Origin: Nemertoderma westbladi | Lineage: Eukaryota > Xenacoelomorpha > Nemertodermatida > Nemertodermatidae | Assembly: GCA_032718475.1 (NCBI GenBank) | Contig: JAUCBJ010004343.1 | Span: 1-30,984, forward strand | Reading direction: 5' to 3' | DNA length: 30,984 bases | Shown: positions 18,401 through 26,184 of the stretch, piece after piece | How the letters are laid out: every line of letters begins with the position of its first letter | Position numbering within the stretch: position 1 is the stretch's first letter | Translations under genes and position numbers: made by a program | The notes under the pieces: generated by a model | What the model was told of the DNA's origin: nothing | The model's database searches: none | Seen by the model: only the letters and a program-made list of their open reading frames with translations

Positions 18401-21400
18401 AAATGGGTTACAGAGTTACGGAATGGGTTACAGCGTTACGGAAAGGGTTACAGCGTTACGGAATGGGTTACAGCGTTACGAAATGGGTTTCAGCGTTACG
18501 GAATGGGTTACAGAGTTACGGAATGGGTTACAGCGTTACGGAATGAGTTACAGCGTCACGGAATGGGTTCCAGCGTTACGGAAAGGGTTACAGCGCTACG
18601 GAATGGGTTACAGCGTTACGAAATGGGTTACAGCGTTACGGAATGGGTTACAGGGTTACGGAATGGGTTACAGCGTTACGAAATGGGTTACAGAGTTACG
18701 GAATGGGTTACAGCGTTACGGAAAGGGTTACAGCGTTACGGAATGGGTTGCAGCGTTACGAAATGGGTTTCAGCGTTACGGAATGGGTTACAGAGTTACG
18801 GAATGGGTTACAGCGTTACGGAATGAGTTACAGCGTCACGGAATGGGTTCCAGCGTTACGGAAAGGGTTACAGCGCCACGGAATGGGTTACAGCGTTACG
18901 AAATGGGTTACAGCGTTACGGAATGGGTTACAGCGTTACGAAATGGGTTACAGTGTTACGGAATGGGTTACAGCGTTACGGAATGGGTTACAGCGTTACT
19001 GAATGGGATACAGCGTTACGGAATGCCCCCCCCCAACCTCCGTCTCTTATAGGCACAAAAGTAGGTTAAAGTCACGTGATAAATATTCCTATTTACAATG
19101 AGTGAACGATGTCGCCGATGAGTTATAAACTCCCATACTGGTTGAGAAACTGAGGGACTTACCTTAACTAAAGCGTCGCTGAAACGCAAACAAACATCCC
19201 GCAGTATCGGGTCCGTGTAGTCGTCCAGTATATCAGTTAGGTCTATTCGGGGCTCCGGGGTCGGTTTGTATTGCATTAGTGTCTCAATATCGCGTCGGAG
19301 GAGAATTGCTGCTGGGTTGTGTTCGTCGACAACTCGATCTGGTCATAAAAACAGACGAAACGAGAAATTATAAATTGTTACGATTTAAGATAGAACAAAT
19401 TAGAGACTTATAAATAAATTGAAAGTTACGATTTGAGATAATAAATTTTAATTAATTGTCTCAAATTAAAAGGCACAATTAATTGTATTTGTTTATATTA
19501 TTTTAATTTAATTAATTATATTAATTGTGCCCTTTTCGAACGCGTCTGGCGTCCTAACTAGTGTTACCACCACTTTTAATTAAATTTTAGCATGATTCCT
19601 AACTCACAGATTTTAATTATATTAAGTAGCAGCAGCTTGGTCTAGTGGTGACATTACTGGGCTTCCGATTAGGGAGCTCTGGTTCGATTCCTAGATGGGG
19701 CAGCACTGTTTGGGCACAGTGTTTTAAATGCTGCAGTCTAGCCTAATCCCCGCTTTCATCCTTCAGTGGTCGATAAATGGGAACCAAGGCAACTTGGGAA
19801 AGAGAGTGGAAGGGTTTACTGTGGAAGATCACCCATGGTGGTGAACAGGCATTCCTCGGCTTAACGAGCCTAAAAGATTCTCCCATTCATTAATTATATT
19901 TTTTAAATTGAATTTTAATATCAATGAATTACTTTAATTAAGTACTGTATATTTTCCTAAACCTACAAATTAATCATTTGATATAATTTTACCGTAACAT
20001 TTAACATTTACCCCGCATGGTGGTGTAAAACATTATTATAATCAATTTTACGGAATGAGTTTTACTTGAATCTGACTTTACCTGACATTCCTTGCTTTGA
20101 TATTTGCCGGTCGTATATCTTTTTCTCCAACGAGTTGTTCGTGATAAACCTGTAAACGTGACACTTTTTCGTCTGGCCGTACCGGTACACCCGACATATC
20201 GCCTGCACATCGTGACAAGGATTCCACGATGCATCAAACACAATGACTCTAAAATTGAAGAAAGTAATTATATAAATATAGATTATTTTTTATAATTTTT
20301 TTTTATGACGGGATCTCGGTTGGCGAGAGACCCCGACCGGTCCACTTGGTGATGTTCCCTACGCGCTCGCGCTGGCTACTAGCTAGGTGTATAGACTGAC
20401 TGACTTGGCCGTAGGCCGCTGGAATAAAAGAGTTTGTTTCTGGTGAACGTTACTGATACTTGACTGTCTGACTGTAGTACAGCGCTAATCGCAGTGATAA
20501 TAGCACAGAAAAATATTTGCGTGGAATACTATTTCACATCACATCTAGAACACTGAATAAATGCCAACTAAGTTACAATACAAGTGACCGTTAATATAAT
20601 GTTAAGGGGAAAAATACATTCGATACACTCCTTTAACCGACATGTGCTGGCCTCCCATTGGCTACTTATCACCCCATGAATCTACCTCCACAACTGCCCA
20701 GCTGGTCCTATTGCATCATCCCTTTGCTGGTATTCCCTGTTGGGTACCTTGATGGCCAACTTGGTAAATCCCCCCCCCCCCCACATTTTGTGGTTGGAAT
20801 GCATAGCGGAATGGATCCGCTAACATTTTTGCTTTAATTATTAAGATAGTACAAATTTTCAGGCGGTTTACAATTATATATTTTTTTAAATTGTCTACAC
20901 AGTCTAAATTGTTTCTGACTCCTCTATATATGCCCTATTCGTAGAGTTTAGGCCTTTGACTTGGTACCTCGATCTAGACAAACTACATAAGTTGAATATA
21001 CATTCGGTATCCATGGCAACCTCCTCAGAATAATAAATATCATTATCACTGGAGCTCTGCTCGGGTTCCTGCAACTATTATTAGCTTGTTTGTTGGTGTG
21101 TTTGTGACTGGGTGCGTGTGTGGTTGGAATGTTTGAACGCTAATAAGTCAGTCAATCATGGATGAAATGGAACCAAACTTGGTACACATGTGCATGTAGT
21201 CTATCAAAAGTTTAGAAATTCTACACACAGACAGACTTCTATAGTTTCTCTGTCTGCCGCTAGGGGGCGAATTGACAGAAACGGAAAAGTAGCTGTAATT
21301 ATAGAACAAACCATCACATTCATCTGAAATTTGGTTGTACTGTAGTAACCTACGAGCATTGCTTAATTAGAAATTTTACAGACAGACATACAGACTTTTA

Positions 21401-24400
21401 CAGTTCCTCTGTCTGCCGCTAGGGGGCGAATTGTCAAAACTCCAGTTCATCATACTTAGCACGGTTTAATAAGTGTAAATTTGAAACAGTCGGACAATCG
21501 AACAGCTCAAAGGCGTCCCCTCAAGGGTGATAGTCTCAGTCCATTCCTTTTCATAATATTCATTCTTGACATCGTAGACTTTATTACCAGTGCAGTCCGA
21601 CATATTGGTAAATTTACTATGTTACTATTCGCGGATGATCTCTTAATGTACTCAGAATGCAGAGAGGTAATCCAGGAGGCGCTCAACGTTCTTACTGAAT
21701 GGTGTAAAATACATAATCCTCAAGTGAATCTCACAAAAACACAAAACGTTAAATTCCGAAGAGGAGGTCGCCTGTGCACGAGTGATAAGTTCACATTTCT
21801 AGGACAGCCAGTAAAAATTGACACCTCTATTACTCCTTAGATGTTCTATAAACAGGGCCAGTGCGCTAGCTCTGTGTGTAGAAAACTCCGTAATGGAAGA
21901 TGTTGTCGACTCGCATAAACTTCCGGAAACAAAATCATACCGGAAATGTAAATCAGAAAGGGATCTGAAGATATCCGAAATTCCGGCAGAATTCTGGTCG
22001 GGAATAGGATTCACTAATAGACAGTGGAACTGTACCTATACGAGATCGACATGTTTTTACGCGATTCACGGTTTTCGTCACCGTATTTGCACCAGATCAG
22101 ACTTCTACATCGCCGAAACTTCCTGTGTCGCTCCTGTATATGAGGCCGACACCTGTTATCATAGTATAACGCAGCGGCTACCTTTGGCTGTTAATTATAT
22201 TTTAATATTTATTTTTTGTATCAATCGCATTTTGTTTTATTTAAAATTTATGGTACGATCTTTGGCTTGAGTCAAATAATATAATTTTTCAGGCGGTTTG
22301 ACAATTTCATTTTTTTGCAAGTGGGCAATTAATGATAAAAAACAACGCGGAACGTTTTCGTTATTTACCCGTTCCTCTACCGTTCCAACCAACCCGTTCC
22401 ACTACCGTTCCCTCCAACGCGTTCCAACTAGCCCAAGAGAGACGAAGCTATATGTAAAAAATCATTGTGGCCCGTACAATGATTTTTTACATATAGCTAT
22501 TACAGATAATAATTATACTAATTAATTGATTACCTGTTAGCACCAACGAGATTAACCCCCAACGAGCCGGCCCTAGTGGACAGTAGAAATAACCTGGAGG
22601 GATGGTGGGGGTTGTTGAATTCCTTTATCATACGGTCCCGATCTGTTGACGCAGTCGAACCATCCAACCCTATTATAAGTAGATACATAAGGTAACTATA
22701 GAAACAAACAAGCATTGCGGTTTTATCATTATTGTTCCCTTACTGAGTTTTCTCCAACGCTTGTAGCAAAAATATGAAACCAAAAATAAAACCGGAAATC
22801 CGAGAACCCCAAACCATCTGTTTCAAGTTTCATGCGACCTCATTACGATATGTACTGTACTGTAGAATAAATATTTTAGGTACTACTTTGAATTAGACTC
22901 GCCTTATTCAGACAAATTACACCGTACAGACAGGTTGTGTCGAAAAGGTATATCGTAATGAGATTGCATGAAATTTGAAACAGAGATAGTTCCACCTCCC
23001 TCCTCCTTGCTGGGTGAGCCAGAATTTATATTTTTGCTTTTATACTTTTGCTACAAGCGTTTGAAAAAGGGTATTGCACCAGTTTACACCGCAGTTATTC
23101 TTCACCATTATAGTGAGTTGTTGAGACTGACGGAAAGCTGGCCATGCAAGGATTCCAAATATGTAACAGAATCTGAATTTATAGTTGAAAAATATCTGAT
23201 ATATGTTTTTAACATCCATGAGAATGTATTAAGTATTAAGTAATTTAAACAGGACTTAGAATGATCCAACCTGAACGTTCCGTTCATACCTGAAACGTTT
23301 ATTAGGAGACGCGGGTTCGATCCCCGCTGGTGGCGAATTCATTTTTTCCGCTCAATTTGCTATAGAGTTGGATCATCATAAGTCCTGTTTAAATTACTTA
23401 TACACATACGACTAACGTATTAAATGTGAATGTTCTAATAAATTAATTAAAATAAATTAAAACATTTTGTCTCTGAAAAATCGTTCTAGAACTATTATTA
23501 TACTCTGTAGCGGTTTTATAATAATATGGTGGTCTATCAATCACCCACCCTATTAACGAAATTTTGGAATCAAAAAAAGAAATGTAATAACTATCTACAT
23601 ACTTGTCTGTAAAGTAGCACTTTACAGTGTGATGATCCGAGTGGCTTTGTTACACGGACGAACGTTAGTGAGTGAGTGAAAATAAAGCCACGAGGATCAG
23701 AACACTGTCAAGTACTTTGCAACGAGTATGTATGTAGTTTTATTCCAAAATTTTAACATTACGAAATAATTGTACATATACAGCATACGTGATAGAAACT
23801 GCACAAATTATATTAGTTGCTGTATAAATAAATGTAAAAATGACTTAAATTAAGCTATAAATAACTTAGCTTATATTTATGGTGGCGTTTGGAGCCATGT
23901 TATAATAATATAGCTAGGCCCTACTGGTTATTAATAGCTATACCCCGCCTACCGGTAGGTAATGCAGTAGGCCTATCTGGATGTTTTCCAATTTTCCACC
24001 TATTGTTTACGTGGTATCCAATGACGGCGTTAAGTAATGTCCCCTTAGTGGACAATACTTAAAGCCGTCATGGGTTACCACGTAAACAATAACACCAAAT
24101 ACAATACAAAATGTACAGGCCAATGCAATGCTGTAATGTCCTCTAAAGTTGTAAAGTGCTAAATAACAACTCGCTGTTAATACTAACGGCGTTGAGTAAT
24201 GTTACTATTTTGAAATAAAATAATATAAATTAGAAAGTCAGAAAGCAGGCTTTAAACGAACCTGCCCATCAAACCAGTACAACAGTACCCTGAGTGAGCA
24301 AAAATGGAAACACGAAAATTGCCATCAACTCAACGATAGAAACGCCAGCTGCTGGAACTCATGTGGGCCTAGTAAGCTACTGCTATTTATTGAATAGATA

Positions 24401-25358
24401 GGCCCAAACTGCAGAGAAGTATATTACTTGCCAAATTTATTACTATCTCACTCTAACCTGTAACCCAGACAGTAATCAAATATCAACTGTTAGTTTGTAT
24501 AATGTATCACCTCAACAGCTGAATAGCTCTTCCCAGTGAATCCTATGGGAATATCTGTAAGGTTTACTATTCACTGCTATGTTAGGTGGGAGGCCAGCAG
24601 ATTGAATTGTAAGCACTGGGCCGTTCAAATGTTTTATAGGTTGATGATAATGAATGATGAGGGACCTAACTAATAATTTACTCTTTTAGACGAATTTCTG
24701 CGTTTATTTTTTCGGACAAACAAATTTTAGCGAAGTTATGTGTGAGATTGGCGATATTTGAAAAGATTATGATGCTAAAATTAAAATATGTTGCTCAGAT
24801 GACTGAATATCTCAAATAAAAAAGTTGGTGCATACTCGTCGAGTTGAAATCGGTGAAATTCGACTTTAAATTTCAAAACCGCTATTTTTCAGTGACCCAG
24901 TGGCCGAAACGCCACACAAAATATACAGCCGCTTGCGCAACCAAAATTAATGTAGAGTTCGCTTTTAAAATTCTTGCGTACCTGCTTGAGTTTTAGAGAT
25001 ATTGGATGGTAATATATAACATACACACACACATTGTGTTTTTGAACGGCTCAACTCTTGACAAGAACTACCCTGGCCTCTTAATAGGCAGGTTTGTTAT
25101 TACACCCGCCACTTGTTATTATTTAATAAACAACCGTAAAGGGCGTAAAAAAACACATTTATCAAAACCAAATCATAAGCAGATAGCGTATACCTTAATA
25201 TACTTACTGAAGTATGTGGTGTTTCTCTTCCATTGCAGTGGGTTGGGATCCATTTGATTGTTGGAATCCTTGCGACTTGTGGATTCAACTACGGATGGCT
25301 CACACAAGAAATCTTCAATAACAGATAAGGTAGCCAAACTCTGACTAAACAACAAAAC
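15098..25358 (-). CDS. RAD54L2: RAD54L2 (ARIP4), SNF2-family ATPase, seven 3' exons
   Basis: Seven exons on the minus strand join in frame through six GT-AG introns (25208-25358, 22534-22669, 20082-20248, 19163-19338, 17041-17174, 16474-16631, 15098-15453), giving about 425 residues of the C-terminal half. Exon order follows the family: VLLFSQSLATLSVIEDFL, RLDGST, motif V STRAGSLGVNLVGANR, VIVFDASWNPCHD, motif VI ICRVYRYGQ, KKIYDRQISKQGMSDRVVDE, then HESLLEDR and KAEERLARR. GVNLVGANR and SWNPCHD fit ARIP4 better than ATRX. ARIP4 is a nuclear DNA-dependent ATPase that modulates nuclear-receptor transcription and binds SUMO-linked partners. The ATP-binding N-terminal lobe lies beyond the window or in sequence I could not find, so the gene is partial. 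The tail is much shorter than in vertebrates. Confidence 0.92.
15454..16473 (-). other. RAD54L2 intron, 1020 bp
   Basis: Donor GTGCGA and acceptor TTTCAG. Holds a tRNA-like A-box fragment on the minus strand near 15892-15915 (TTGGTGTAGTGGTTGCAT) and a hairpin at 16118-16163. Confidence 0.7.
16118..16163. repeat. A-rich hairpin in RAD54L2 intron
   Basis: Outer arms TATACAACAAA and TTTGTTGTATA with inner arms CAATATT and AATATTG; a run of seven A bulges from one side. Confidence 0.6.
16474..16631 (-). CDS. RAD54L2: RAD54L2 exon (proline/glutamine/histidine-rich linker)
   Basis: Acceptor GGTTAG before 16631 and donor AAAG|GTGCGA after 16474. It encodes a Pro/Gln/His-rich linker (NPNQPRHHQPPHPGLPLQPP) followed by GNLRILGMKNVRLPK, which aligns with the vertebrate NYLQRAGVLVQKV segment. 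Phases (2 in, 1 out) fit both neighbours. Confidence 0.85.
17041..17174 (-). CDS. RAD54L2: RAD54L2 exon, HESLLEDR segment
   Basis: Acceptor CAATAG before 17174, donor GTTAGT after 17041. It encodes APFEHESLLEDRQDQRLTKA and then EERLARRTYEIEK, matching the vertebrate PFCHESLLIDRKDHKLTKAE region. Joining in phase 0 to the exon at 19163-19338 reproduces the conserved continuity ...LVK-APFEHESLL. Confidence 0.92.
17184..19025. repeat. 20-bp minisatellite, ~92 units, filling a RAD54L2 intron
   Basis: Tandem copies of CAGCGTTACGGAATGGGTTA with point variants (CAGAG, CAGGG, GAAAGGG, AAATGGG, CAGCGCTACG, CAGCGTCACG, GGGTTC). Register is perfect for 1.84 kb, with no indels by eye. Variant units recur in blocks: the TCACG/GGGTTC/GAAAGGG/GCTACG cassette appears near 17581, 17881, 18261, 18561 and 18841, and a longer block repeats at 680 bp (17541 and 18221). 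This higher-order structure shows past unequal exchange. The array makes up over 90 percent of the intron 17175-19162 and ends 9 bp from its acceptor. No stop codon occurs in any plus frame. Confidence 0.98.
19163..19338 (-). CDS. RAD54L2: RAD54L2 exon, DRVVDEHNP segment
   Basis: Acceptor GACCAG before 19338, donor GTAAGT after 19163. Encodes (S)DRVVDEHNPAAILLRRDIET, then LMQYKPTPEPRIDLTDILDD and DPILRDVCLRFSDALVK, the segment after the helicase core that in ARIP4 begins RVVDDLNP. Phases are consistent with both neighbours. Confidence 0.93.
19468..19536. repeat. Short AT-rich inverted repeat
   Basis: Arms AAAAGGCACAATTAA (from 19468) and TTAATTGTGCCCTTTT (19521-19536), differing by one inserted base; the loop is pure A/T. 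Possibly a miniature foldback element. Confidence 0.6.
19624..19889 (+). mobile_element. tRNA-derived SINE with target-site duplication
   Basis: The head carries RNA polymerase III promoter boxes: A box TGGTCTAGTGG (from about 19638) and a perfect B box GGTTCGATTCC (19681-19691) at tRNA-like spacing. A non-tRNA body of about 200 bp follows, ending in CTCCCATTCA. It is flanked by an 11-bp direct repeat TTAATTATATT at 19613-19623 and 19890-19900, the mark of LINE-mediated insertion. It sits in a RAD54L2 intron, opposite to the gene's direction. Confidence 0.85.
20082..20248 (-). CDS. RAD54L2: RAD54L2 exon, helicase motif VI
   Basis: Acceptor TTTTAG before 20248, donor GTAAAG after 20082. It encodes VIVFDASWNPCHDVQAICRV, then YRYGQTKKCHVYRF and KKIYDRQISKQGMS. 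The arginines in ICRVYRYGQ are the motif VI arginine-finger region of SNF2 ATPases. PCHD and KIYDRQ(V/I)SKQGMS are characteristic of the ARIP4/ATRX branch. Confidence 0.95.
20255..20960. other. RAD54L2 intron part, unassigned
   Basis: A GC-richer patch at 20311-20430 and a 13-base poly(C) at 20770-20782. It may be solo LTR or other repeat debris, but I see no diagnostic ends. Confidence 0.35.
21170..21440 (+). repeat. Two diverged ~159-bp tandem units, each with hairpin and CTCF-like motif
   Basis: Two adjacent units share the order CAGACAGAC, then CTCTGTCTG (inverted arms of a small hairpin), then CCGCTAGGGGGCGAATTG. The motif CCGCTAGGGGGCG falls at 21257-21269 and 21416-21428 and resembles the animal CTCF core consensus. 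Confidence 0.6.
21481..21840 (+). mobile_element. LINE reverse-transcriptase fragment (second family)
   Basis: The frame encodes a PLKGDSLSPFLFIIFI (RT motif of the KGDSLSPLLF type) and then the catalytic LLFADDLLMYSE, followed by LNVLTEWCKIHNPQVNLTKT and FRRGGRL. It is truncated at both ends and ends at a stop at 21838-21840. It differs from the LINE at 4230, so two LINE families are present. It lies antisense in a RAD54L2 intron. Confidence 0.8.
21893..22270 (+). CDS. Unidentified cysteine-containing ORF, antisense in RAD54L2 intron
   Basis: An ORF of 125 codons from ATG 21893; the frame is open upstream to about 21818. I do not recognise it. The first two thirds have six cysteines (KCK, WNCTY, STCFYA, RICTR, TSCVAP, DTCYH), and the last third is hydrophobic (LAVNYILIFIFCIN), like a membrane segment or simply AT-rich read-through. 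The part up to about 22170 is richer in CpG and more even in base use than the introns around it, resembling the coding exons of this window. A possible acceptor (GCTCTGTGTGTAG, about 21868-21880) precedes it, so it could be an exon rather than a whole gene. It could also be part of a retroelement, since a LINE RT fragment abuts it. Confidence 0.35.
   Translation: MEDVVDSHKLPETKSYRKCKSERDLKISEIPAEFWSGIGFTNRQWNCTYTRSTCFYAIHGFRHRICTRSDFYIAETSCVAPVYEADTCYHSITQRLPLAVNYILIFIFCINRILFYLKFMVRSLA
22446..22498. repeat. Perfect 23-bp hairpin next to RAD54L2 splice donor
   Basis: Arms 22446-22468 and 22476-22498 are exact reverse complements around a 7-base loop (GGCCCGT). In the RAD54L2 transcript it starts about 35 nt after the donor of the exon ending at 22534. 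Confidence 0.9.
22534..22669 (-). CDS. RAD54L2: RAD54L2 exon, helicase motif V
   Basis: Acceptor TAATAG before 22669, donor GTAATC after 22534. It encodes (R)LDGSTASTDRDRMIKEFN and then PSRLFLLSTRAGSLGVNLVG-ANR. LDGST corresponds to the motif IV/IVa region and STRAGSLGVNL to motif V of SNF2 helicases. GVNL-GANR is typical of ARIP4. Phases 1 in and 2 out match both neighbours. Confidence 0.95.
22790..23236. mobile_element. Partial copy of the poly(C)-ended inverted-repeat family
   Basis: 22945-23170 carries the family arm in plus orientation (AATGAGATTGCATGAAATTTG, split here as AATGAGATTG and CATGAAATTTG; GGGTGAGCCAGAATTTATAT; ACAAGCGTTTG; GCAAGGATTCCAAATATGTA). A short inverted piece of the outer arm lies at about 22820-22850. 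No poly(C) remains. Confidence 0.6.
23237..23400. mobile_element. Foldback/MITE with 34-bp arms and an internal tRNA-like T arm
   Basis: Arms 23237-23270 and 23367-23400 are inverted copies with 2 mismatches (outer core AAGTAATTTAAACAGGACTT). Between them, GCGGGTTCGATCCCCGC (23305-23321) forms a perfect 5-bp tRNA T stem with the TTCGATC loop, a canonical B box. There is no matching A box, so it is a tRNA 3'-half rather than a tRNA gene. Confidence 0.75.
23584..24219. mobile_element. Hairpin-rich 0.63-kb repeat, copy 1
   Basis: Nearly identical to 30022-30650, same orientation. Two parts. 23595-23737 is a foldback (CTACATACT...GTATGTATGTAG; inner GAGTGGCTTT...AAAGCCAC). The rest is bounded by inverted ends TTTATTCCAAAATTTTAACA (23738) and its complement near 24197-24219, with a long near-perfect palindrome at 24002-24090. 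It has no coding capacity, fitting a non-autonomous DNA element. Confidence 0.8.
24225..25205. other. RAD54L2 intron part, nothing recognised
   Basis: AT-rich intron between the hairpin-rich repeat and the exon at 25208. No coding homology or repeat shared with the rest of the window. Confidence 0.45.
25208..25358 (-). CDS. RAD54L2: RAD54L2 exon, start of C-terminal helicase lobe
   Basis: Acceptor TTTGCAG before 25358, donor GTAAGT after 25208. It encodes VLLFSQSLATLSVIEDFLCE, a variable acidic/polar loop, and then WKRNTTYF, joined in phase 1 to RLDGST. This matches KVLVFSQSLSTL...ISYFRLDGST of vertebrate ARIP4. It is the first exon visible; upstream exons would lie beyond 25358, and none was found in the remaining 5.6 kb. 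Confidence 0.93.
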
Positions 25359-26184
25359 CTGCAAATGAACAACAAAAAACTTATTACATTCGTGAAATAT
25401 GGGGTAGTTTATAAGACTCGATTGTACGTGTTATCTTACTGTAGTTAAACTGGTCATTCTGTGAAAGTTCCATTAATATTGATGCAGTGGTTCAAAGGTT
25501 ATTAAGTATAGACGAAGTGATATTTAGCGCCTCCTAGCGGCGGGCCATGAAATTGCAGGACGCAAAAATTATCTAAACTTTCCAACCTTTTTCTTTACTA
25601 CATACATACCAACACAACTGTGATTTGGCCCTGTATTAAACCAATGCATTAAACTGTATGGTAAAGCTCGCGTAGGTACTTCGTGAATCGAACCCAATAG
25701 ATCATCTACAGGTTATTTAATATTCTAGAATATTATAATACATATAATATACACCATGTCCTGGAATATAGTGTCGTTGTTCTGGTACATGCCCCCCCCC
25801 CCCCCCAAAAAAAAATTTCTTTACAAATCGTAATGAGATTACATGAGATTTGAAATATAGATAGTTTCACTTCCCTCTTCCTTACTGGGTGAGCCAGAAT
25901 TTTTATTTTAACTTTCGTTCTTTAGCTACAAACGTTTAAAAAAGGTGTCTCCGTCGATATTGCACCAGTTACACCATAGTTATTTTCCAAACTTTTAATG
26001 ATTTTTTGGTACTATTGGAAAGCTGACCGTGCAAGGATTCCAAATATGTAAAAATATTTGAATTTGGTTGGGAAATAGCTGAGATATGGGCATTCTAAAT
26101 TTGCATGTATTTGCTTCCGCTGCAGGCCATTTATTCTATTAAATAAATACACAATGTTCTAGAACATTTTGTTTATCTCTTAAG

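Noticed and set aside
17184-19025. CRISPR array
   Set aside because: The units are contiguous with no unique spacers, and the context is an animal gene.
17203-19052. Long ORFs of 347 and 509 codons as genes
   Set aside because: They are read-through of a stop-free 20-bp minisatellite inside an intron of RAD54L2; all frames give the same repeat and no homology exists.
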